Positions 54,392 to 62,711 of a stretch of DNA of 64,000 bases are shown here, in pieces (position 1 is the first letter of the stretch; each line of letters begins with the position of its first letter). The notes below the pieces were generated by a model. The model had not been told where the DNA came from and made no database searches. It saw only the letters and a program-made list of their open reading frames with translations. The translations under genes and the position numbers were made by a program. The DNA is from Chryseobacterium sp. RU37D (GTDB lineage Bacteria > Bacteroidota > Bacteroidia > Flavobacteriales > Weeksellaceae), in NCBI RefSeq assembly GCF_900156075.1, contig NZ_FTMM01000003.1:1-64000 (forward strand), written 5' to 3'.

Positions 54392-55144
54392 TTATTTTGT
54401 TGAGGATTTATAACTGGTGATTTTTCTTCCATTTAGAGGTTGTATAGGTCTATTATTACTTTTTGGTAAATGTTTTGCAATGTCTTCAATTTCAGTTTTA
54501 GTCATGTCAATTGAATTTTTAAAAACAATCCATGTTACATTATCCGAGCAAGGAGGGGTAGTTAATGACCCGGAATACGTATAGTATGATTTATTTTTTG
54601 GATACATATTTTCTGGATTAAAATTAATGTCAGTATCAACTTTTTGGTCTTTTGTAAGATTTTTGAACGCACTTAATTTTTCAAAATAAGAATTCTCTTG
54701 TCCTTCTTTCACCATTAAACCTATTACAAGAACAGATCCATCCATAGCTTTATGTACGAAATGGAGCTCTAACGGGTAACGAATTCCATCTATTGTATGT
54801 TCAGATTCTTCATGTGAATGAAATTGTATCAAAAAGTATTTTTTTTGATTATAGATAATATAATTTCCTTCCTTGAAATCAAATTGTAAAGTATGCCCAT
54901 TATCATTAATATCTTTAATATCATTAATATCATAATGGAAAATGATATCTTTTTTTGATTTTCCTGAAACTACTTCTGAAGTAGTAATATCAATAGGAGA
55001 TTGAGATTTGCTTTGCCCGCATTTTTCATTTCCTTCAAATTCTGACCAATGCTCTGGAGATTTATCTCCTTGATAACTCCATTTTTCTTGAGCATATACT
55101 AAGCTTAAAGAGAATAAGCCAAATGTAAAAATTAATTTTTTCAT
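54392..55144 (-). CDS. Alpha-class carbonic anhydrase, exported
   Basis: 250 residues. Signal peptide MKKLIFTFGLFSLSLVYAQ, then the alpha-class core: WSYQGDKSPEHWSEFEGNEK, KSQSPIDI, zinc ligands His109 and His111 in QFHSHEESEH and His128 in ELHFVH, and the substrate pocket SGSLTTPPCSDNVTW. Interconverts CO2 and bicarbonate in the periplasm. It lies 15 bases after the porin gene on the same strand, so they form an operon, suggesting a combined function such as bicarbonate or anion supply. Two cysteines (Cys42 and the one in PPCSD) could form the usual disulfide. Confidence 0.93.
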   Translation of the reverse strand: MKKLIFTFGLFSLSLVYAQEKWSYQGDKSPEHWSEFEGNEKCGQSKSQSPIDITTSEVVSGKSKKDIIFHYDINDIKDINDNGHTLQFDFKEGNYIIYNQKKYFLIQFHSHEESEHTIDGIRYPLELHFVHKAMDGSVLVIGLMVKEGQENSYFEKLSAFKNLTKDQKVDTDINFNPENMYPKNKSYYTYSGSLTTPPCSDNVTWIVFKNSIDMTKTEIEDIAKHLPKSNNRPIQPLNGRKITSYKSSTK

Positions 55145-55159
55145 CGTGATATTTTATTT

Positions 55160-56470
55160 TTAATTAAAAAAAACTTGATATTGTAATAGTAAAGAATTTT
55201 TTGTAGTAATTTTGTCCCCAGCATTATTATATACAGGATGATTTTGGTATGATAATGTTAATTTTGAATTTTGCCCTGAAAGCAACCACGTTACCCCCAT
55301 ATCCCAAAAATTCATAGCTTGATTAAGCCTTTCAAAATTTGAATGCTGAAGCGACGCATAAGGCATTAAAGTTGTCTTACCAATTAAATCATCTTTAAAT
55401 TTGTATCCTGCCTGCACAAAATATGTTGTCCCAGTTCCATTCATTGGGAAAGCAACTCCTCCTCCATTAAGGATATTTGGGTCTCTTTCTCCATTAATAG
55501 GATTCATTACTGCAGAATTTCTGATATAATTTTTCCCAAAATCAGAATGCGTAACATTTCCATATAAACTTATTGCCTCTCCATCTTTGCCTATAGGCGC
55601 ATCATAGAATATATCAGCTGCAATATGTAACATATTGCTTTGTATAGTATCTTTAACTTCGTTGGTTCTCCACATTGCATCTTTTTGATAAACAAATCCC
55701 GCTCCAATATTGAATACCTTTTTTTTACCTAGATAAGTTCCTGCAAGATATGGTACCTGATTAGATTCCTGATCTTTTAATTGATACTGAAAATAACCAT
55801 TGTATTGCATTTTAGGAGGCAATGCCGAAAAGCTTGAGTTCATAGTAATAGCGGGATTATAGTTTGACATTTTTTTTACTGACATAGGTTGTGCCATTTG
55901 TAAACGATAATCTAATTTGCCAAGCTTCCCTTTTGCAAAAACGGAAAGCTTTCTTGAAAATTGATCTGTAACATCATTTGTCATTTGTTGATACAGGGGT
56001 GCATCAATTCCCAATTGTGATCCAACCGCTGCAGACGCAAAACGGGACAACCCATTCCAGCCGGACAATCCCATTCCTAATGATAATTTTACCTTATCAA
56101 CAGCATATTCTCCATATGCATCTTCCACAAAGAAACCTGCTTTTCTATCAGATAAAGTATTAAAATTATTTAAACCAAAATAAGAATAGGCAAAAACACG
56201 GTCAGTCAACTGTCCGAAGAGTTGAAAACTAGTTCTTCTAATACCGATGTCTGTTCCACTATTTTTCGCAGTCCCATCAAATGTTGAGCCTGGATTATAT
56301 TGTGCAGAACGCATCCAAATTTGTGTTAAAAATGTCAGCTTAACAAAACTACTCCCATCCTCATTAAGTGGTAATTTCCTGTCTTTAAAGAAATTAGAGT
56401 TTTGAGCATTAACTTGCCATGTCCCTAAAGATAGAAGGCACAAACAAAAAAACGTTTTCACTTTTTCCAT
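55160..56470 (-). CDS. Outer-membrane porin (OprO/OprP-like)
   Basis: 436 residues from ATG 56470 (MEKVKTFFCLCLLSLGTWQV, signal peptide); the open frame runs up to 56650 through an upstream stretch that is not coding-like. The protein is rich in amphipathic strands (FVKLTFLTQIWMRSAQYNPG, VKLSLGMGLSGWNGLSRFAS) and ends LLLQYQVFFN, with a C-terminal aromatic residue typical of barrels. OprO/OprP relatives pass anions such as phosphate. With the carbonic anhydrase downstream it could conduct bicarbonate or another anion. The specificity is inferred from resemblance only. Confidence 0.78.
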   Translation of the reverse strand: MEKVKTFFCLCLLSLGTWQVNAQNSNFFKDRKLPLNEDGSSFVKLTFLTQIWMRSAQYNPGSTFDGTAKNSGTDIGIRRTSFQLFGQLTDRVFAYSYFGLNNFNTLSDRKAGFFVEDAYGEYAVDKVKLSLGMGLSGWNGLSRFASAAVGSQLGIDAPLYQQMTNDVTDQFSRKLSVFAKGKLGKLDYRLQMAQPMSVKKMSNYNPAITMNSSFSALPPKMQYNGYFQYQLKDQESNQVPYLAGTYLGKKKVFNIGAGFVYQKDAMWRTNEVKDTIQSNMLHIAADIFYDAPIGKDGEAISLYGNVTHSDFGKNYIRNSAVMNPINGERDPNILNGGGVAFPMNGTGTTYFVQAGYKFKDDLIGKTTLMPYASLQHSNFERLNQAMNFWDMGVTWLLSGQNSKLTLSYQNHPVYNNAGDKITTKNSLLLQYQVFFN

Positions 56471-57621
56471 TTTAAATTTTTTTTTATAATATCGAAATAA
56501 TGTTGTATTTTTTTCTAAAATTATTAATTTATCATAATTATGTGATATTAGCAATAATAAACCTTTCAATAAATCTGTATTCAATAAATTCGTAAAAGTA
56601 TAAAAGATACTTTCTTTTTTAAAGGATATCCACTTTTCAAACCAATGCACTAATACTAGATAATAACAAGCTTGTCAAATAGTTTTTCCGAAATATTTAC
56701 GGCTAGTTTGTAAACAAATTCATTAACTGGATCCTATCCTGAATAAGCTTCATAATCTCAATCATCCTTCCAAAGTATACTTTTTATAACTCGTAAATTT
56801 GCTTTTACTTAATTTTTTCGGTAATCTTCTTCCGCACCAAAATGAGTGATAAAACTGAATAAATTCATCTGAATGAGTTAATTTTTTTTAACAAATATAC
56901 AAATTATCGGACTTAATTATGAATAATCATTTTATATTTTACATAAATCCATTTAAATTTTTCGCATGAAAACAGCTTGTTTATTTTTGTATCGCTGAAC
57001 CTAAAAACAAACCAATCAGATGTTGTACCAAGTACTTGACAAGGATATAATAGAAAATGAAACAATACCAAATCTATCTCCGTTCCGCTTTTTTAAACGA
57101 AAGGTATTTGTTTACATTATTAAATGATAAATTGGTTTATTTCAAAAAAAAATTGCTTCACCTTGCGATGATATAAAACAAAAAAGCGAAGGATTGGTTT
57201 TAATTTCTTTAAACTAGTTAAACAAGGGCCTTTCATTTAATTCCGAAATACAAATATTCAAAATAAACAACGGCTTTTTATTTATAAAGGCTAAAATCAC
57301 ATTCTGCAAATACTGATAATTGAGAAAATTTATTGTAAATGAGAATAATTGTAATGATTGTAACCGCACCCAAATCGCACATTCTTAGTCTAAAATTTTG
57401 CTTCTTAAATAATAACTAACTGATGCTAAAATGTAAATTTACTTTTAAAATTATATCCGAAGTTATTATATATCATTCAATCAATTTCAATCAAATTTTA
57501 ATAAATCCCCCTTAAATAAAGCCTTTACAGCAGACACGAAAGTAAAGCCAAACCAAATAACATTAAAAACATAGTTGCTCCACTTTTTTGTAACTTTACC
57601 GATAATTTGTAAAAATAAACA
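56471..57621. other. Long AT-rich gap with one gene remnant
   Basis: About 1150 bases upstream of the porin and before the asparagine-synthase-like gene. It contains the 36-codon remnant at 57020-57127. Elsewhere I see only short frames. It must hold the divergent promoters of the porin operon and of the gene at 57622, but no consensus match stood out. Confidence 0.4.
57020..57127 (+). pseudogene. Possible transposase remnant (N-terminal 35 codons)
   Basis: MLYQVLDKDIIENETIPNLS, then FKRKVFVYIIK and TGA. The phrase resembles the beginning of IS5/IS1182-like transposases of Bacteroidota, which run VLDKDIIN...IPYLS..KRGF. Nothing recognisable follows, so at most a decayed scar. Recognition is tentative. 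Confidence 0.3.
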
Positions 57622-59043
57622 ATGGAAATATCTCCATTTCAATATCTTATTAGTAATAAAAAAATTGATTTCTCCATGACTAATGGACAAATCTTTTATC
57701 ATAAAAATCTTTCTGTACAAATACATAAATCCAATAGCAGACATTTAATTTGCAAAGAAGAAATTATTTTCTTTGGAGAAGTTTTTGATTTTGAAAATCC
57801 ACAATACACAAATGCTGAAATTGTAAATTCTATCATTAATTTAAATCTGGAAAAAAAAATTGAGAAGCTGAATAAATTAACCGGTTTTTTTATTTTTATT
57901 TTTTTTGAAGACGGAAAAACCTACATTTTCAATGATGCAGCCGGTCAACTGGAAGCGTATATTTACCATCAAAATGATGAGTTTTATATAAGTGCACAAC
58001 CTGATTTCATTATATCAGCAGATAAGAAAAAAAGTACTTATCATGAAAGTATTCCACAATATATTATTGACAGAAAAATAAATATCTTCAGTAAGACTCC
58101 TTTCAAATACATTAATAAATTCATCCCGAATTTTTACTATACTATTGAAGATAAAAAATACACCAGATATTATCCCACTTCAGATTTATCGACATTGGAC
58201 GACGATATTGTTGCAAAAGAAGCACTTTCAATTCTTGAATCATCCATTGAAAGCATGGCCAACAGGCAAGAACTTGCTCTTGCCGTTACAGCTGGATGGG
58301 ACTCGAGGATATTATTTGCGGCATCATTGAAGAATTCTGATAAAGTCAGGTATTTTGTTTTAAATCACAAAACGGAAAACGGCAAACAGGATGCAAAAAT
58401 TGCCGGTGATATTGTAAATTTATTCTCAAAAAATCTAGAAGTCATTGATTACGATCTATCCAAAATAAATTCAAAAGAAAACAATCCTGTCATTTGGAAA
58501 AATGAACCCAAAAGTCACAAAATGGCTTCTTTAATGAACATGCATTTCCCCAACCGTTATCTTATCAACGGAAATATTAGCGAAGTGGCAAGAAATTTCT
58601 ATGACCCCCTTCCCAACAAGCTTTCGCTAAGTGACATCTGCTTTATTTTGGGCCTAAAAGATGGAGAATATGAGAAAAACGCCATAAAAAAATGGATAGA
58701 AACAATGACCCACAATATTCATATCCTTGACTACATTTACTGGGAGCACAAGATGCCGAATTGGGCAGGCGCTTCAAAATCTGTTTCCAATGTTCAAAAC
58801 ATTGTTATTTCACCTTTTAATAATCGATATTTATTAAACCTCCTCCTTTCCACCAAGAGACGAAACAGAGATAAGTTTTACCATAAAATTTATGAATTAA
58901 TTTTAAAAAATATCGATGAAAGACTGGCAGGCATCCCAATAAATCCTACAAAAAAACATCAGCAGATCACAGTAATGAAAAAACTAGGAATTTACCCTTT
59001 TTACAGGGCCTTGTTTTTTAAATTAAGAAAATTAAAGTTTTAA
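57622..59043 (+). CDS. Asparagine-synthase-like enzyme (PP-loop ATPase), function unknown
   Basis: 473 residues. The C-terminal half has the synthetase fold with the ATP-binding loop AVTAGWDSR at about 222-229, a variant of SGGxDS seen in asparagine-synthase-like proteins of lasso peptide and polysaccharide clusters. The N-terminal half (about 1-180) resembles a glutaminase-type domain (FGEVFDFENPQYTNAEIV; GFFIFIFFEDGKTYIFNDAA) but lacks the catalytic Cys at position 2, so it cannot hydrolyse glutamine by the usual mechanism. It may adenylate a carboxylate and form an amide. No precursor peptide, protease or glycosyltransferase gene is intact nearby; the 59 kb stretch holds only debris. Confidence 0.72.
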   Translation: MEISPFQYLISNKKIDFSMTNGQIFYHKNLSVQIHKSNSRHLICKEEIIFFGEVFDFENPQYTNAEIVNSIINLNLEKKIEKLNKLTGFFIFIFFEDGKTYIFNDAAGQLEAYIYHQNDEFYISAQPDFIISADKKKSTYHESIPQYIIDRKINIFSKTPFKYINKFIPNFYYTIEDKKYTRYYPTSDLSTLDDDIVAKEALSILESSIESMANRQELALAVTAGWDSRILFAASLKNSDKVRYFVLNHKTENGKQDAKIAGDIVNLFSKNLEVIDYDLSKINSKENNPVIWKNEPKSHKMASLMNMHFPNRYLINGNISEVARNFYDPLPNKLSLSDICFILGLKDGEYEKNAIKKWIETMTHNIHILDYIYWEHKMPNWAGASKSVSNVQNIVISPFNNRYLLNLLLSTKRRNRDKFYHKIYELILKNIDERLAGIPINPTKKHQQITVMKKLGIYPFYRALFFKLRKLKF

Positions 59044-59070
59044 ATAGCCTTAAGCAAGATTATAATTGAA

Positions 59071-59563
59071 TTACCCAATTTTTCTTTTACGCTCTCTGTA
59101 ATCCCAAGGTAATACAGCATTTTTGCCCACCCAAAAACCTAATTTTCTATTTTTGCCACCCTGAAATTTTTGAAGCTCAATATTATTTGAAGCCTTAAAA
59201 TACCATCATCCAAAACCAGATTTTATAATTTCTTTTGAAAGATATTTATACTTCGTCATAGAATATTTTAGTAATGGTCCTTTTATATCAGTCTTCCCCA
59301 ATTCTGTAAAAGGTTACTGTCTTTCCAAAAGTCTGAGAACTGATAAACTGCTTAGCACTTTTACTGAAGGCTCGTTCATTTTCAAGGCAGTCGACATCGG
59401 CTCCCTTTTACCTGATAAAAAATTAAATTGGAAAACTTGTTTAAACTTTTTATTAGTAATTTTCCGCTTTCACTATATCTTTTGTTTCGCTTCTCTATAC
59501 AAAAGGGAGCCATTACAATGGGCTATGATTATTATCGCCTATTTAAATTTGCCCGTTGCTTAA
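59071..59563. other. Decayed coding region beside the asparagine-synthase-like gene
   Basis: Two overlapping readings look protein-like and I cannot choose. On the minus strand 59259-59071 reads MTKYKYLSKEIIKSGFG, TGA (59206-59208), then WYFKASNNIELQKFQGGKNR and LPWDYRERKRKIG, stop; upstream frames continue with breaks. On the plus strand a frame with no start is open from 59174 to 59563 (129 codons, ending MIIIAYLNLPVA). In either case it is not an intact gene. It may be a remnant of a partner of the neighbouring enzyme. Confidence 0.35.
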
Positions 59564-59971
59564 ACTAAAGTATTTTAAATGAAAATGAAAAGTGTTCTCT
59601 TCATGTTCATCCGAGTGTTATGGAAATATCTAATATACTCAAAACCTTCCCTTTTCAATTTAATGATATACAAATATACTTAATGAAACTTCATTTCTAT
59701 AATCTTAAGATTTAAATATTCAGGCTAATTCCTTTGTAAAGAGGATATTGCCAGCTATATACCATATTATAATAGGTAAGGCACAAAATTTCATTTTATC
59801 TAAGTAAACTAAGCATCCAAAATGTTAAAATATAAACTCCTGAAAACTAAAACACTAAACGAAAAGATCACAAAATACATATCTGGAAGGCACAAAAAAG
59901 ACTAAAAAAATGTTTTATCGTAAAGAATTTTATATATTTGCAGCATCTAACAATTAAAAAAATAATTTACT
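59564..59971. other. Gap before acpP
   Basis: About 400 AT-rich bases. Apart from the acpP promoter near its right end I see no gene or repeat. Confidence 0.4.
59933..59940 (+). promoter_or_regulatory. -7 element of the acpP promoter
   Basis: TATATTTG matches TAnnTTTG. A TGT triplet lies 19 bases upstream, an imperfect -33 element. The transcript should start near 59947, about 25 bases before acpP. Confidence 0.55.
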
Positions 59972-60211
59972 ATGTCAGACATTGCATCAAGAGTAAAAGC
60001 TATCATCGCTGATAAGCTTGACGTTGAAGAAACAGAAGTAACTCCTGAAGCTAGCTTCACTAACGATTTAGGAGCTGATTCATTAGATACAGTTGAATTA
60101 ATCATGGAATTTGAAAAAGAATTCAACATTCAAATCCCTGATGATCAAGCTGAAAAAATTACTACTGTAGGACACGCCATCGCTTATATCGAGGAAGTAG
60201 TAAATAAATAA
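59972..60211 (+). CDS. acpP: Acyl carrier protein
   Basis: 79 residues. Carries growing fatty acids on a 4'-phosphopantetheine attached to Ser37 in [16 protein letters not shown]. Acidic, four-helix fold, normal length. It precedes fabF by 33 bases, and the two are likely co-transcribed. Confidence 0.98.
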   Translation: MSDIASRVKAIIADKLDVEETEVTPEASFTNDLGADSLDTVELIMEFEKEFNIQIPDDQAEKITTVGHAIAYIEEVVNK

Positions 60212-60244
60212 TATTCTTCAACAAAAGAAAATTAAACAAAGTTT

Positions 60245-61489
60245 ATGGAATTAAAAAGAGTAGTTGTAACCGGTTTTGGAGCAGTAACACCGATTGGAAA
60301 TAATGCAAAAGAATACTGGGAAAATCTTGTAAAAGGTGAGAGCGGTGCCGCTCCGATTACTCTTTTTGATGCCACAAACTTTAAAACAAAATTCGCTTGC
60401 GAAGTGAAAAATTTCGATCCGTTACAGCATTTCGATAAGAAAGATGCTAAGAAAATGGATAGAAATACTCAACTTGGGCTGGTTGCAGCAAGAGAAGCAG
60501 TAGCACACTCAGGAATTATCGAAGACGATGTAGACAAAAACAGAGTCGGAGTAATCTGGGGATCAGGAATCGGAGGTTTGGAAACTTTTGAAACTGAGGT
60601 TTTAGGATGGGCAAATACAGATATTCCTAGATTCAATCCATTCTTTATTCCGAAGATGATTGCGGATATTACACCGGGGCATATCTCTATTGAGTACGGT
60701 TTCCACGGACCAAATTATACCACTGTTTCTGCCTGCGCATCTTCAGCAAATGCTATAATTGATTCCAAAATGCTGATCCAGCTAGGAAAAGCAGATGTAA
60801 TTGTATGTGGGGGTTCTGAAGCCGCCGTTACAGCAAGTGGTGTGGGTGGATTCAATGCAATGATGGCACTTTCTACAAGAAATGATGATCCTAAAACAGC
60901 TTCAAGGCCTTTCGACAAAGACAGAGATGGTTTTGTTCTGGGTGAAGGAGCAGGCAGTATTATTCTTGAAGAATATGAGCATGCAGTGAAACGTGGTGCA
61001 ACAATTTACGCAGAATTAAAGGGCGGAGGTCTGAGTGCGGATGCACATCACATGACAGCACCCCATCCTGAAGGTCTTGGGGCTTATCTGGTAATGAAAA
61101 GTTGCCTGGAAGATGCAGGCTTAACTACTGATGAAGTAGATCATATCAATATGCATGGTACATCTACTCCATTAGGAGATATTGCAGAATCCAACGCAAT
61201 TTCAAAATTATTGGGAGAGCATGCTTTTGACATTCAGATTAATTCTACAAAATCAATGACAGGCCATCTTCTGGGTGCAGCCGGAGTTATTGAAGCTATT
61301 GCTGCGTTGGGAACGATTATTCATGGTATTGTTCCTCCTACCATCAACCATTTTACTGATGATGAAAATATCGACAGCCGACTGAATTTTACATTCAATA
61401 AGGCTGTGAAGAAAGATGTAAAAGTAGCCATGAGTAATACTTTTGGGTTTGGTGGGCATAACGCTTGCGTTCTATTTAAGAAAATCTAA
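60245..61489 (+). CDS. fabF: 3-oxoacyl-ACP synthase II
   Basis: 414 residues. Condensing enzyme of fatty acid elongation. Catalytic Cys164 in TVSACASSAN and histidines in INMHGTSTPLGD and NTFGFGGHNACVLF form the Cys-His-His triad; KSMTGHLLGAAG is present. Position after acpP and before rnc is the standard bacterial order. Confidence 0.98.
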   Translation: MELKRVVVTGFGAVTPIGNNAKEYWENLVKGESGAAPITLFDATNFKTKFACEVKNFDPLQHFDKKDAKKMDRNTQLGLVAAREAVAHSGIIEDDVDKNRVGVIWGSGIGGLETFETEVLGWANTDIPRFNPFFIPKMIADITPGHISIEYGFHGPNYTTVSACASSANAIIDSKMLIQLGKADVIVCGGSEAAVTASGVGGFNAMMALSTRNDDPKTASRPFDKDRDGFVLGEGAGSIILEEYEHAVKRGATIYAELKGGGLSADAHHMTAPHPEGLGAYLVMKSCLEDAGLTTDEVDHINMHGTSTPLGDIAESNAISKLLGEHAFDIQINSTKSMTGHLLGAAGVIEAIAALGTIIHGIVPPTINHFTDDENIDSRLNFTFNKAVKKDVKVAMSNTFGFGGHNACVLFKKI

Positions 61490-61498
61490 ATTCAATGA

Positions 61499-62260
61499 AT
61501 GGAGTTACAGAAATACTTTTCTAAATTCCTTCTCAAAAACAGAAAAAAAAAATTAACGGAGAGAGATTATTTCCTTAGTACTCAACTGAACAAAATGTTG
61601 GGAACAGAGGTACAAAATATCGCGCTCTACCGTGAAGCTTTTTCATTGAAAAATTCATCTAAAAATCAAGACAGTAATTACGAAAGACTTGAGTTTTTGG
61701 GAGATTCTGTTTTGGGTACAATTATTTCTTGTCATTTGTTCCAAACTTATCCTCAGGCTAATGAAGGATATTTGACACAGATGAAGTCTAAAATTGTTAA
61801 TAGGAAAAATCTTAATAAATTAGGAGAAGACTTAAAACTGACAGATCTTTTGCAAAAATCCGGCTCTATAGCTTTAGGTGAGAATATCTCCGGAAATTTA
61901 TTTGAAGCATTGATTGGTGCTGTTTATCTTGATTTCCAATATGACACCTGTAGGAAGATCATTCTGGAGAGATTACTGACGCCTACCGAAATTAACAAGC
62001 TTGAAAATAAGATTGTAAGCTACAAAGGTCTTCTGCTGGAGTGGAGCCAGAAGAAGAAAGTAAATATAAAGTACGAAACTTGTGAAGAAATCCAGGTAAA
62101 TAAATCGATTGTATTTCGTTGCCATGTCTGGCTCGGAACCAAAAAAATTGCCAATGCCATGGAAACTTCCAAGAAGAAAGCAGAAGAAAAAGCAGCACAA
62201 AGGGCATTTTATATTTTAAACAAAAAAGAAAACATACTTGGAAGTCCAAAAGCTTTATGA
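61499..62260 (+). CDS. rnc: Ribonuclease III
   Basis: 253 residues. Cuts double-stranded RNA in rRNA and mRNA processing. The nuclease signature YERLEFLGDSVL is present, with the acidic second site in NLFEALIGAVYLD. A double-stranded RNA binding domain ends the protein (about 175-245, YKGLLLEWSQKKKVNIKYE; KKKAEEKAAQRAFYIL). The N-terminal extension (MELQKYFSKFLLKNRKKKL) is basic and longer than in E. coli. It overlaps the start of the next gene by 23 bases. Confidence 0.96.
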   Translation: MELQKYFSKFLLKNRKKKLTERDYFLSTQLNKMLGTEVQNIALYREAFSLKNSSKNQDSNYERLEFLGDSVLGTIISCHLFQTYPQANEGYLTQMKSKIVNRKNLNKLGEDLKLTDLLQKSGSIALGENISGNLFEALIGAVYLDFQYDTCRKIILERLLTPTEINKLENKIVSYKGLLLEWSQKKKVNIKYETCEEIQVNKSIVFRCHVWLGTKKIANAMETSKKKAEEKAAQRAFYILNKKENILGSPKAL

Positions 62261-62711
62261 TTTTGATGACATAGAATTTGAAGATATTGCCATAGGTTTG
62301 GTAAGATTAGCAAAGAGTATGCCCGATCACGAGTTTTTCTACAAGACAAATCAAATAAACGACCTGGCTTTTAAAAGGATTGATGATCTTGTCTTTCATG
62401 GGTCTTATTATGATTACTTTTTTCCAAGATTTGAAGCATATCATAAGTTTACAAAAACATGTTTTACATTCATCTCCAACAAATCTTCTGAAAGTAATCA
62501 AAAAAAAATACAAACTGAGCTCTTTTCAGAAGAAGAAAATATTAAGTTTTTATTAAATGATCAGGCAGATGTAGAATATATTTTGCATAGTTCGGAACAA
62601 TTTCCTGATTTTTCCGTAATTTTGCTCCCTGAAAATCTTGTGTTTCCAATTCAAGATTATACACTAGGTTCTGATGAAGAGCTTTATCAAATTATCCAGT
62701 ATTATGAATAA
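62238..62711 (+). CDS. IPExxxVDY family protein
   Basis: 157 residues. Recognised from the family motif near the C-terminus (VILLPENLVFPIQDY) in place of the name-giving IPE...VDY, and from its place between rnc and pyk, which is conserved in Bacteroidota. Soluble and acidic, without a signal peptide. The molecular function is unknown. Its start lies inside rnc and its end overlaps the pyk start by eight bases, so the three are translationally linked. The start at 62238 places the acidic FDDIEFEDIAIGLVRL helix near the N-terminus. Confidence 0.85.
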   Translation: MEVQKLYDFDDIEFEDIAIGLVRLAKSMPDHEFFYKTNQINDLAFKRIDDLVFHGSYYDYFFPRFEAYHKFTKTCFTFISNKSSESNQKKIQTELFSEEENIKFLLNDQADVEYILHSSEQFPDFSVILLPENLVFPIQDYTLGSDEELYQIIQYYE

